From NCBI GenBank assembly GCA_021464525.1, contig JADRCO010000470.1, forward strand, positions 1-33,102: a stretch of 33,102 bases of DNA, written 5' to 3'. Below the pieces are notes generated by a model. It ran no database searches, was not told the origin of the DNA, and saw only the letters and a list, made by a program, of their open reading frames with translations. Shown here one piece after another: positions 20,318 through 31,956 of the stretch; the first letter of the stretch is position 1, and each line of letters opens with the position of its first letter. This DNA is from Rhizophagus sp. LPA8_4_AMF. Lineage: Eukaryota > Glomeromycota > Glomeromycetes > Glomerales > Glomeraceae. Made by a program: the position numbers and the translations under genes.

Positions 20318-21942
20318 ATTCAATAATTATGTGCTGGTATTTGTCTTCTTTTTGTTTGTAATTGAAATATATTCAAAAGTTTGTTGGCTTGAGCCGAGAA
20401 AAGAAAAAAAAAAGATGGAAAATAATGATACAATGCAAGAACCGAAAAAAAAGGTTGAGGTTGATATTAAAATGATTTCACTCTGCTTACTCAATAAACT
20501 ATAGAGAAAATCGGCAAGTATCACATCACAACGCCCGATAGTGATTATAAAATGTACCCCTGATTAGGTCTGATAAACAAAAACGAAAAATTACAGGGGT
20601 TAAAATCGTAATAACGCAAAATGTTCTATTTATTATATAGGATACTTAAAATAGTTGAACAATTCCAAAAGTATAAATTCTAGTATATATTTTTTTTTGT
20701 TCAGGCTTGTGTACAGTTTTGACATTATAAGCGTTTTCAAATTTAAAGGCCTATTACGCTTAGAGCCATCAGTAAGGGCATAATATTTGCCTGATCCTAA
20801 ACAGTAACGGAGAATTTGTTATCAATAACGGATATCAAAGTTAAGATTCAATAATTTCTCAATTTTTGTTCCGGGAATGACTAACTCTTTTATTTAACGC
20901 CACCAGATACCCACAAAGACTTGAAACAATCCATCTATACATTTCTCTCTTTGAATAACTGATAAAAGGGAAAGGTCAAAGGTCCTTACTAGACCATCCT
21001 CTTGTTCACCTTCAATATTCTGAGAACCCTTATTCCAGTTTATCGACAAGAAGGGAAGGGGCAATGACGGACAACTATTAAATAATTAAAAATAAAATTC
21101 TTAAAAAGGATTTTATTTATCGATAACTCAGTCCGCCATTAAAGTTTATTATTCTCAGCATTGCTTTGATCCAGAAAATGTCTTTCTACAGAAAATACTA
21201 TTTCATTATACTCCCAAGTTATTTTCATTGTGCCCAATAACATGCTCATGTGTTCAATTACACTGCGCAAAGAATACCTTACATGATATTCGAATTCACC
21301 ATTGTAACATTAATTGCACCTTCAAAAATAAGCCCTCACGTTACAAACGCATTGATCTTCAAGCCTTAGATCGAAGCGCAGGGGTCAATGAGGTGTCGAT
21401 ACTGACGCTCTTAGGTGGAAACGCAAGCCATATACAACACTCTACAATGATTGTTTATGTTATTAGTGACCGTTGACCATCCGTTTATTAAATTTTTTGA
21501 GACTTTTTAACTTTTATTATTACTATCATCATTACTATTATTAACAATATAAGTTATTAATAAATAATAAATAATAAATAATAAGAATTATAATTTTTTT
21601 ATTTTTAAGGATCCGTGTCAACGAAACACAACTCGATAAACAAAAGAGTACATTATCTGTGAAATCCTTTTATCGAATTTTGAAACAAAGATTGTTTATT
21701 GCGAAATTAAAATGAGGTAACTGGTAACGTCTCGTACAGATTGAATAGAACCTAACTGGATTTCGAACTGAGCAAATTATTTTTTTACGAATGTCGATCA
21801 TTACTATTTATAAAAAGATCGGCGTTGTGCATAAATGCATAAATATAATGTTATGTCGCGCGCGCGTTTACCGCACAATAAACGCGTGGAACTGTGGAAG
21901 ATAAAGTACTATTTGTATTTCAAAAATTGATATTTAATCGAC
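20318..21942. promoter_or_regulatory. Divergent promoter region Rab5 / separase
   Basis: About 1.6 kb lies between two divergent start codons and should carry both promoters. Visible items are an ACGCGT box at 21882-21887, an alternating CG run at 21856-21866, an AAT repeat tract around 21560-21580, and a mildly GC-richer stretch at 21228-21476 that has an 82-codon ORF of no recognisable family. Confidence 0.6.
21882..21887. promoter_or_regulatory. MCB-like box (ACGCGT) before separase
   Basis: A perfect ACGCGT, the MluI cell-cycle box bound by MBF in yeasts, lies 56 bp upstream of the separase ATG, next to a CG alternating run at 21856-21866. CpG-rich motifs are rare in this AT-rich DNA. 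Whether MBF acts this way here is inference. Confidence 0.4.
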
Positions 21943-24900
21943 ATGTCCACTTCTGGCTCAAACTCAAATACCATTTCGAACCCACCTGTCAAATCAAGAC
22001 CAGTTAAGTCAGCCTTATCTGAGCGGACAGAAAGTGCGACTATGTCAGTTTCTAATGCAACAGAAAAAAAGACAACCGGAGTTTCACATTCTGATGTTTC
22101 AAGATCGTATAAACTTAAGGATATCATAAACAAGAACTTACAAGCAATGACTGATATAATAAAAACGCGTTCTGAAAAAAGCAATACATTTATACACAAT
22201 GAACCTATAATACCTGATACTAACTTTCAGACTCTAGTAGATGAAACTTTATCTGCAATTTATGAGCTGGAAAAGATTGAAAAGTTGATAGTAAAGCAAT
22301 TAAAAATTGATAAGGCAATTTGTACCTTAATCGTAAAATTGATAGATTTTGGATTGGTTAATAAAGTTTAATTTACCTTGATTTATTCTTTTATTTAATT
22401 AAAATCCAATAATTAAAAGATTGCATGATTTTTCATAATTAGCATACCAAGACAATTGACCTGTTACAGAAATTGCGATCGCGACTTATGGTTTATTTCG
22501 AATCTACAGCTATTTCTGAAGCGACCAATGCTAACGAAAGTCTTACGCGTCAACCTGTGATAAATACCGCAGCCATAAAATCTTATGAAGACACGGCAGA
22601 TATTGTGAAATTATTGGAATTATCTTATTTTCCTATTCCAGTAAATAATAAAATTCCACATATTGAAATAGTTTCATTGATTTTGTCAAGTTTAATCTAT
22701 GCAATTCAATGCGTAATAGTAATAGAAGAAGGAAAATATATTAAGGTGCGTCACGTATTATTAATTGTTGTTATTAATGAGATTTTATAATATTCTGCAA
22801 TTGATATCCAATCATCGGTTGTTTATAGTTATTGCCCAAATATTTAAGATATAAAGGGAACTCAATATATTGGGGACAAGTATTGGAATCAGTGGACCCG
22901 ATACAAGCTAAAACTCAATTAGAATATCTAATGCGTATCATCTCAAAAGCAATTAGTAGACTTCATAATTTAGCAGGTATCTTTAAATTAACATTTTTTC
23001 AAGTATATTTTATAAGATCAACGTTTTATTTATTTATTTTTCTTTTTTTTATGATTTTAGTGGAGAATGCATCGAATACATTCTTAAAATTATGTTACTT
23101 TTACATGTACGCATTTGTCTTAACTAAACGATCAAATTTATCTACATTTTTCGAAACGAGTTTAAGGTTTTCTCTTGGTTTTGAGAGAAAATATAAAAGT
23201 GGTGAGTTAATTAAAAAAAAATAAAATAAGCATTTAAACGAAACAAAAGACGTTTAATTAATAATGAACCAAATTTCAGAACAATCAGCTTCATTATACC
23301 AGGAATTAAATGCTTTTTACAATGAAATGTCGATATTAGTGAAAATGTATATTCAAGATGCTACTGATTATCCACAATTCCTTGTTTGGCGTAATCACTA
23401 TTCATACGTTGCTCGAAAGGTATAATAATTGTGACGCTTATGAATTGTTATCTTGTCTATTACTTATACTAATTGTTTATGGGATTAATTAAGAACAAAA
23501 ATTCCAAGAAATTGGTCGAATTTTACGAGTCAATTATTTGTTCGTTACAGGATTCATCTCAGTCTAAGGGTCCAGCACAAGATTTGGAGAAGTTATTACA
23601 AATCACAGATTTAAAGATTGGAATTACGCATTTTGCGTTAGAAAATCTGTTGCACACATTACAAAGTAAGATTTGGCTTTACATTTTTTACTATAATAAA
23701 CATTTATTTAATTCATTTTAATTTTATAATAGTTGGAGATGCGATAAAACGAATTAAAGAAGCGCGAGATGCTTTTAATGAATTATCACAAAGCAATATA
23801 AAGGAAAAGTTGTCCATGAAAGAGATCAATGCACTTTCGCAGCTTTTTAAGGTTGTCGAATTAATTAAACAACCTATCATAAAAATTGCCGAATTCGTAG
23901 AAGATGCCTCCAAAAAAGGACATTCTGCTGTTACAGATTCGAAACGATTATTTGAAAAAGAGCAGGCTCAAGTTTTGATACAAGGACAATCACTTTCACA
24001 AGAATCTAATGAAGAAAGCGTCTATACATGTCTTAAAGAATTAATTCGTATTATTGCTTTCTATTTTAATTCCATTTGTAAAAATTATTTTGGTGAATAT
24101 AAGGTACGAAATTTATTAAACTGATCAGTAATATTTGACTAGAAAAAAAAATTATTTTGGCTAATCTTTAATATATAATTTTTAAAGTCTACCTATTTAC
24201 GCGAAAGCGATTCATCTTATTTAAATCCCGAGAATATTGTGCTGATCACGATTGATATATACGATATTCTTTCCCGGTTAGAACTTAATATATGTCAAAA
24301 AAGTGCCTACGAAAACTGTATGATTTACATCGATCAAGCGTACCAGATTGTTCAGCATACAACATGCAGAGGAGGACTTCATTCTATTTTTAGAGCGTAT
24401 TGTCGCATTGGCAACTTTTATTACATAAAGAATCAATATCATATTGCCAAGAAGCCTATATACAATGCGTGTACAATCTTAATGCGGTATTTAAATGAAA
24501 GTAAGGACTCAGATGAGACCAAAGAAAAGAATAAAGTTTCAATGAATGAATTAGAAGAATTTAAATTTCGTTTGAGTGAGAGATATAATATGTTGGGAAG
24601 CTGTTTAATTAAAATGAATGAATATGAGGTTTGTAGTTAATATATATTTTTATGGAATACGTGAATATTGTGTATTAAATGGTATCATACATTTAAAGGA
24701 AGCCAGCAAAGCTTTAGAACAATCTCTAAAATATCTTCCTAAACGAGATTTCCTTCAGTTCTCGGAATTGGTTTCATCACAAACGGTTTTATCCGCATCT
24801 CAAGAATTACCATTAATTCCTAACATAATTTATCGTTATATCTATTCAACTTATTTTAATTGTCCAGGCAGTGGATTCACACCAATTCAGGATATTTTCT

Positions 24901-27900
24901 TGGAAGCAGGATATAACTTTATTGATTTTGCAGGGTTGTTGGAATACAAACTGCGCGTATTTAAGGAACGTGTATTAGACTCACATAATATTCAATTTGA
25001 TTTTTTAAATGTAGAAAAGACACTAATCGATACTTTGTTGACTTGCTATCTTCCTGAGGATTATCCTATTCGACGTGCAAGGTCAGTGTTCAACTTACAA
25101 TCAATAATTATATTAAATTATTTGTTTTTAATTGTTGCTTATTTATTTCCGGATATTTTATATCAACTTATAGGATATTAATTGAAAAGGTTAAATTTAT
25201 GATATATATTGAAGGTGATTCAGATCAAATTTCTACATTGAAGTATATTGAAGAATCCGTTGATTTACTAAAAGCAGATGTAAAATTATTTATTATTTTG
25301 ATTTTATTGATACGAATTTATACCAACTTCTCTTAATTTTCCTTATAGAGCTTTGGCAAGGATGATAATCTTAGACATCTTTGTTCTTATTATCTAGCGA
25401 CTGCTTATTCTTTGATTGGCATTCTCACACTTGAATGGGAACATCGTTCTAACAAATCATTTGAGAGTGCATTTGTAATATGGGAAAGTATTTTAAAAAA
25501 AATTCCTCCTTATTTCCTTGGAAGCACTGTTACGAGTAAGCACATAGAGAGCACTAAGAAAAACATCGATGACATTGAAAGGTTTTATGGCTATCTTCGT
25601 ATCCTTAATATTTGTCAAATATATATTTTTTTCCCTCCCAAATAATTCAAACAACTATATTCTTGACAGTAATTTAATTATTAAGTGTTACTTGTGGATT
25701 TTTTTGGTGTCATGAATGAACCAAGGAACAAAATCAAGACGTTGAATCTTATGTTAAGTCTAAATAATGGAGTTAAAGACGCAACTGATCGATATTCAGG
25801 TAGTTAATTAATTATGCTTATTTAAGTATACCAAAATATAATTAATTTACATGAGCTTAAAATATAGATTCGGTAAATTTATATACTCAGATTGGTCAGA
25901 CATATTTAAATCTCGGTTATACTGGCAGAGCTGGAATAGCTTTCGAAAAAGCTAAAGATATCCTTGATTCAAATATTTGTACGAGTGAAGTCAAATTATC
26001 GTGGATGCTAGGATATAGTCATTATCTATGTGCAATTGGTAATGTTGATAAAAGGTACATTGTTTATTTTTTTACGTAGTCTATCTTTTTAACAATCAGA
26101 ATATTAAACAATAATTCCTCCCTTTAGTATCTCATTTTTTGACCAATCAATTTTGGTTGCAAATATCAGACAGAATTCTGTAGTTGCGACTGCTAAACGA
26201 AGAAAAAATGATCAGATGTTATTCGTGGATGCTGCTTTCACGCGATCGCGTATTTTAATACATTTGGTAAAAAACTATCCCACTTTATTATATTTAAGTT
26301 TATATGTTTAACTTATTTAGTTTACTTTAAAGGGTCGTTTAGAAGAAGCCATTAATAATGTCACGCAGGCTATTCATTTACTTAACAGAATGATGAGGAA
26401 TGTTAATTTTCACGGAAGACATCAAGATCAAGCGGACACAGAAGATAATCCTTTTCTCGTTGAAAATAAAGTGAATAATAAATGTTCAACTAAGATAAAC
26501 AAGGAAATTTTTGGTGGCTTTTTAAATTTAACTGCACAAAGATGGAAATGGAGCGTTTTACAGGTATATTTGTCTATTACTTACATGTAAAGTAGTGATC
26601 ACCCTGATCATTAGTTTTCCTCATTTTTGTCATAGATGCTTTTTGAATGTAATCACCATCTCGGACAATTACACATCTTACGAGGAAGCGTAAAAGAAGC
26701 AGATTATTGTTTTCAACAGGCACTGGAATTAATTCAACCTATTAAAGCAAATGCGAGCATAAGTCGTGTTTTATTAAATTTAGCCGAATTGGAATTTCGA
26801 AAACATTGCTGGAAAGAAAGTGAAGAAAAGATTAACCAAGCCATAGAGTATCAACAAAAGGTTTCATATTAGTTATTTCCTTTGAACAAATTTAATTTTA
26901 ATTTAATTTGTTAATTACCTTTTATCGTTTAAGTCTGTTATCTTTCGAAAAGAAACAGCTCTCGCAAAGTTATGTTTCGGTGACTTCAAGTATCGAGAAG
27001 GTGATTTCAAATTTAGACAAGGGGATTTCGATAATCAGATGCAATGTTACGACTTTGCATTGGATTATTATCGTAAGGCTGTTGATATTCTGACCAATAT
27101 CATGAAAGAGGATTATATTTCTAAAATTGAATACCTGGACTCAAGGTTTTGTTTAAAACAAAAGTCTCATAGGATAAAATCATTTTTTTTTTTTGATAAA
27201 TTTAGCAAATGAAATTTAAATTATTCAAAATTAGTGTATTACAAACGCCAAGGAGTAAAAAATTTGTTTCACGCTCGGACACGCCGCCAAAAATTAAGCT
27301 TACAAGAGACGGTAACTATTTGTGATTTTTAATGAAATTTAGATCTTTTTAAAGATGATTAAACATTTGATAAATTAAATGGTTAGGCAGTAACGAATGT
27401 TTTTTACTTTCATATCTTAAAAGTGAACTTTTTCGCCGCCAAGGTTTGTTTAATATTTACTTTTTGATATATTCATTAATGGTATACTTCTAAACGCAAA
27501 GAAGTTTTGTTTTCAGGGTGGATTTTAAGTAAACGAGGCAAGATCGAAGAGGGACTTAGATTGATTGAACACGAAAAACTTTCGAATCAATCATGTCTTG
27601 AAAAGGTTTGATGTTTAGAACAATGAGTGACATATATAGCTTACATATATTGCGTGAATAAGAAAGTTTTTTTTTTTTATAGGCTGAACATATTTTTATT
27701 TTGAATAAAGTCAAAATAATGGAAATTACCACCAAATTAATGAATCAGAACCGCTTGTTATATGAAAATGTCCGTGACTCTGGTATATTATATAATTTTA
27801 ATTTTTTATTCGTAATATATTTTAATATTGTGAATAAATTTTAAATCACGTTATTACATTGCAGCATTTTCGTTACCAATGATGAATAATGTTGTTAATA

Positions 27901-30259
27901 AAAAGTCGAAACGATCCATGAAATTAACAACGTCAGCTACAACCGAAGAAATTGACAAGACACTTGAATATTTGATGGAAGTTTACGAGTTAGCATATGA
28001 GTGTGGACCAACACACTTGTTACAAGAAGCTTCTTTGTGTATTTCGATGGTAGTCATGACCAAGGCCAGTCAATTAAACATTATTCAAAGTGATATGGCT
28101 GTTATTTGTTCATTTTATCTGGGTAATATATCAAATTTTTTTTATGCCTTAGTTTCTCAATTTAGTAAACGTGTCTTTATTTAAATATTTGGTATTTAGA
28201 AATGACAAAAGCTCTTACAGCAAAGAGAGAAATGTCTGCGGCATTAAATAAGAAATTAAGTTCTCCTTTATTGTATGACGACAATCAATGGCCACAAAAA
28301 ATTGCTATGTTTCCTTCTGAGTCTGACATTTTGCAGAATGAAGATAATAGTTATTTATATGATGACGAAACTGAATCACGTAGAAGTTTCTTAATAGCTT
28401 TAACTCAGAGATATAAAAATGAATCATCCTTGACTTATAATGAATTTCAAAAAGAGTTCTTGGATATTTTGCCTCCTAATTGGGCAGTTTGTTCTATTTC
28501 CATTGACATCGAAACAGATGATATGTACGTTTGCCGATATCGACAGAAGACGACCCCACTCCTACTTCGATTGCCATTGAAACGTCAATCATGTAGAGAA
28601 GGAGAAAACGGTGGATTAAGTTATGAAGACGCACTTAAAGAATTTAATAACATTTTAGATTCATCCGAACAAATTAACAAAAATCCTTCAACATCAAAAG
28701 CATGGTGGAAAGCAAGAAAGGAATTAGATGTAAAACTAAAAGATCTGTTATTAAATATCGAGAATTGGTGGCTTGGTGGTTTTAAGGTAAATTTTTTTAA
28801 TTAGCTTTGTTTTTTATATAAAAAATTCGTAGAATGTATTTAAACATTTATTTTAAAACAGGGAATATTAATGGCGGATAGCCAGGAGTCTCCCAGTAGG
28901 GTATTAAAATTCAAAGAAAAAATGGATAATTTATTATTCAAATGCGAAAATAGCAAATTATCTGGAAAGCATTCAAAAATGAGGAAGCTTGATATTGAAA
29001 TAGAGCTTTATAAGTCATTTCTTCGACTAGGGACAAATGCACAAGATCAAGATGTCGAGGATATTCTTTATTTCCTTATTGACGCGTATAATAAATACAA
29101 TGATCAACAGATCGGATATGATGAAATAGACTTGGATCAGGTTTGTTTTCCATCATGTTTGAAAATTACTCCCCTTTTTTAATTAAAAGTAATTATAATA
29201 TTCTAATTTTTAAGCTTATAATGGATGTTCAAGAGGCGTTATCTGATGTTGATAATTATATGAACTCTAATCCCGATAATCATGATAATCAGCACGTTAT
29301 ATTAATTCTTGATAAAAATGTGCAAATGTTACCATGGGAAAGTTTGCCATGTTTACGATTTCAAGCCGTTTCAAGATTACCGTCTCTTTCGTTCTTGAGA
29401 GATAGAATCATGCTAACGAATCATGTGAACAAAAAGGGCGAAAATAAAAGGGGTGAAAAAACGGAATGGTCAGACTATGTCATTGATGTGAATAAAATAT
29501 TTTATGTTCTTAATCCAAGTCAAAATCTGATGCACACACAAAATAAATTTGAAGGTTTTGTAAAAAAGTAAGTATTTCTTTTTTTTAAAAAAAAAGTCAA
29601 AGAACCAAAATAATTAACTATTGCAAAAGTATTAAAGGTTCGGACGGAATTATTGGACGGATCCCTACTGATCAAGAATGGATAGATGGTTTAGCAAATA
29701 AAGAACTTTTTATGTAAGTTTAATATAATATTTATATTTCTACTGACGGTATCGAATAAATTATAATTATATTTTAGGTATTTCGGACATGGTGCTGGTG
29801 AAACATATTGTAAGAGAAATAAAATTAAAAATTTAGATCGTTGCGCTGTAACACTTTTATTCGGTTGCAGTAGTGGACGATTAAAGCTAGGAGGGGAATT
29901 TGATCCTTCTGGCATAATCCTAAGTTATTTATTAGCTGGAAGGTAAATTGCAAAGATAAAACTCAATATACTTGACTCGTTTCAAACGTTAACTATTTTA
30001 TATCAAATCTTATTGTGATAGCCCAGCAATTGTCGCAAATTTATGGGATGTCACTGATGTGGATTTTGATAGATTCAGTAAATCCATGTTTAAGAATTGG
30101 GGATTAAACTCTAATGAAGAAACCACAATGAAACAAAAAAGTAATGTATCATTAGTTCAAGCTGTCACATTAGCAAGAAAAGTTTGTAATCTTAAGTACC
30201 TAATTGGTTCAGCTCCTGTGGTTTATGGTATACCGTGTTATTTACAAGGAAACAGTTGA
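21943..30259 (+). CDS. ESP1: Separase (sister-chromatid cohesin protease)
   Basis: My 28-exon model gives 2087 residues, within the family range. Exons: 21943-22356, 22443-22745, 22829-22976, 23061-23201, 23280-23419, 23494-23665, 23733-24103, 24188-24628, 24699-25081, 25174-25279, 25349-25598, 25686-25799, 25868-26054, 26128-26266, 26333-26563, 26636-26860, 26934-27145, 27235-27311, 27387-27443, 27517-27605, 27683-27782, 27865-28122, 28200-28786, 28862-29140, 29215-29567, 29630-29713, 29778-29942, 30022-30259. The N-terminal two-thirds are helical with TPR-like repeats (LGQLHILRGSVKEADYCFQQ). The C-terminal C50 domain has LPPNWAVCSIS, the catalytic His in YFGHGAGE (about 1958) and the catalytic Cys in LLFGCSSG (about 1984), then NLWDVTD. 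Separase cleaves the cohesin kleisin at anaphase after securin is destroyed. The least certain junctions are the exon 1 donor (GTTAAT) and the exon 11 donor (GTATCC; GTCAAA downstream also fits the phase). Confidence 0.92.
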
Positions 30260-30537
30260 AATATTGGTATAAATTAATTTAGTATTTAATGTATAACAGA
30301 AAGATCTATAGTGATAAATTTTTAGACTGTTTAATTTACTAGCCACTTATCATTTAGAAGAAAGCAAATAGAACAACCAATAGAGCAACTAATTAAAATT
30401 GTTTTTTGTTTGAAAAAATTTATTGTAATTTAATATATTACTATAACATTATTAAGAATTATTTAATATTACAAATCATAAATACTTTTAGTATTAATAG
30501 AATTAAAAGGATTCTGATATATTATAATGGATCTTTA

Positions 30538-30545
30538 ACCAAAAT
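30538..30545. repeat. Left target-site duplication of the hAT MITE
   Basis: ACCAAAAT directly abuts the left inverted repeat and is identical to 30763-30770 at the right end. Confidence 0.85.
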
Positions 30546-30762
30546 CAGTGTGTAAAATCTAAATTAAAAGTCATGTGCACAAGTTGATAGATTTATTACT
30601 AAATTAAGAAAATCATAATAAATCTTTATGTAAATTTGCCTTTTTTATATGTAATTTATCCATTTTTAGTAATAATATGTGCACATTTTTATATTGTGTA
30701 ACTGTGCACATAAAAAATCAAGGTGCACATGTGCACATTGTGCACATAGATTTTACACACTG
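30546..30762. mobile_element. hAT-type MITE, 217 bp
   Basis: Perfect 16-bp terminal inverted repeats, CAGTGTGTAAAATCTA at 30546-30561 and its complement at 30747-30762, are flanked by a perfect 8-bp direct repeat ACCAAAAT (30538-30545 and 30763-30770). An 8-bp target duplication with CAGTG-type ends is typical of the hAT superfamily. The inside has no ORF but several TGTGCAC/GTGCACA motifs near both ends, resembling subterminal transposase-binding motifs. The perfect ends suggest a fairly recent insertion. Confidence 0.85.
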
Positions 30763-30770
30763 ACCAAAAT
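30763..30770. repeat. Right target-site duplication of the hAT MITE
   Basis: ACCAAAAT directly abuts the right inverted repeat and is identical to the left copy at 30538-30545. Confidence 0.85.
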
Positions 30771-31398
30771 CACTTTTTTACTAAAAGTTTAAAACTTAAA
30801 AATCATTTTTTGCAAATATCTTGGTATCCAGTAGTCCGATTTTGATAAACTTTTTTTTTTAAATTTAAAGCTTAATAAAAGCTATAAAACAAATTACTGG
30901 ATATTAAGAAAATAGCATAATGTTAAAAATAAGTTAATTTGCTAAAAATGTAATTTATAACTTATTATAAAAATATCCAGAATCTTAATTTAAAGTTATA
31001 CTTTATTATATTTAAATCAATTATTACCAATATTAAATGTAATTCTTATTGGTAATTTTTAATACTCTTATTTTTATATTATTTAATTAATAAAATTTTT
31101 AGTTATAATACATATAACTTAATTATTTTAATAAAAGAATAAAATATTTAAAAAATCATTTATCATCTATTTATTACATGATATATTACGTGATATGATC
31201 ATATAAAATATAATGAAATATTAATCTAATAAAATGATTATCCAACACTTTCTTTTATCCTTTTCATAAAACTTTTTTTCATTTTCTTTAGCATTTTAGT
31301 TTTTTTATTCATTTTTATTCTTTTTATCTAACTATTCCTTATATAAATACTTATATATTTTTCCCATAATATATTTTAGTTACAACATTACTTCTAAT

Positions 31399-31503
31399 AT
31401 GAATTCAAATGAACAAGCTTATTAAATTAGCACCACTAACAGTACTAGTAATACTGTCAGCTTATCAAACTTAATAGCAGCTGCAGATAACTTTACTATA
31501 TGA
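31399..31503 (+). pseudogene. Possible N-terminal fragment of a decayed gene
   Basis: From ATG 31399 the frame reads MNSNEQAY, then a TAA, then a low-complexity but protein-like stretch (ISTTNSTSNTVSLSNLIAAA) to a TGA. The first stop is one transition away from a Gln codon. It is in the same frame as the transposase remnant from 31957 and may be its original N-terminus, although 31504-31956 now contains unrelated repeats. Confidence 0.3.
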
Positions 31504-31524
31504 ATATGTTGAGTTTTGAATTGT

Positions 31525-31556
31525 GTTAGGGTTAAGTTAGGGTTAGGTCATTAGGG
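31525..31556 (+). repeat. Interstitial telomere-like TTAGGG repeats
   Basis: Three TTAGGG units occur within 32 bp, interleaved with GTTAAG and TTAGGTCA variants. More degenerate TTAGG/GTTAAG-like words follow to about 31640. TTAGGG is the usual fungal telomere repeat. This could be a scar of break repair, a remnant of a subtelomere or chance. Confidence 0.4.
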
Positions 31557-31760
31557 TATAGATTAGAAAAGAAATTAAGGTTATTGTTAAGATTAATTAA
31601 AGTTAAGTTTTAGAGTTAGAATTAGTTAGGATTAGAAATTAAAAAGAGTTATAATTATAAATCGTTTGTTTAGTTTATTATGAGTAATCATTTGTTTTTG
31701 TTTGTTATATTTACTAATTTTTTTATTATTTTTTTTTGTATAATCATATAATAGGTATTA

Positions 31761-31937
31761 TATATGCTATTCAAATTATTTTGGGATATCATAATTATAA
31801 TTTGAAATATCATAATTCATTTAGTTTAATATGTAATTTATTATGTAAAATACCAAAATAATTTAGGATGCTGTAATTGAATTTGAAATTCTACTTATAA
31901 TTACAGCAGTCCAAAATAATTTGAGCAGCATATACAG
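31761..31937. mobile_element. Small inverted-repeat element with 14-bp flanking direct repeats
   Basis: Imperfect inverted repeats of about 27 bp (31761-31787 and 31908-31934) share TATATGCT and TCAAATTATTTTGG. Both sides are flanked by the identical 14-mer TATAATAGGTATTA at 31747-31760 and 31938-31951. A second internal hairpin has arms at 31857-31878 and 31899-31922 sharing GCTGTAATT. There is no ORF. It sits directly upstream of, or within, the transposase pseudogene. A 14-bp duplication is longer than typical for known cut-and-paste families. Confidence 0.55.
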
Positions 31938-31956
31938 TATAATAGGTATTAATAGA

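Noticed and set aside
21228..21476. 82-codon plus-strand ORF with somewhat higher GC in the separase promoter region
   Set aside because: No family resemblance, atypical composition for a coding exon, and its placement within the divergent promoter makes it likely a chance ORF.
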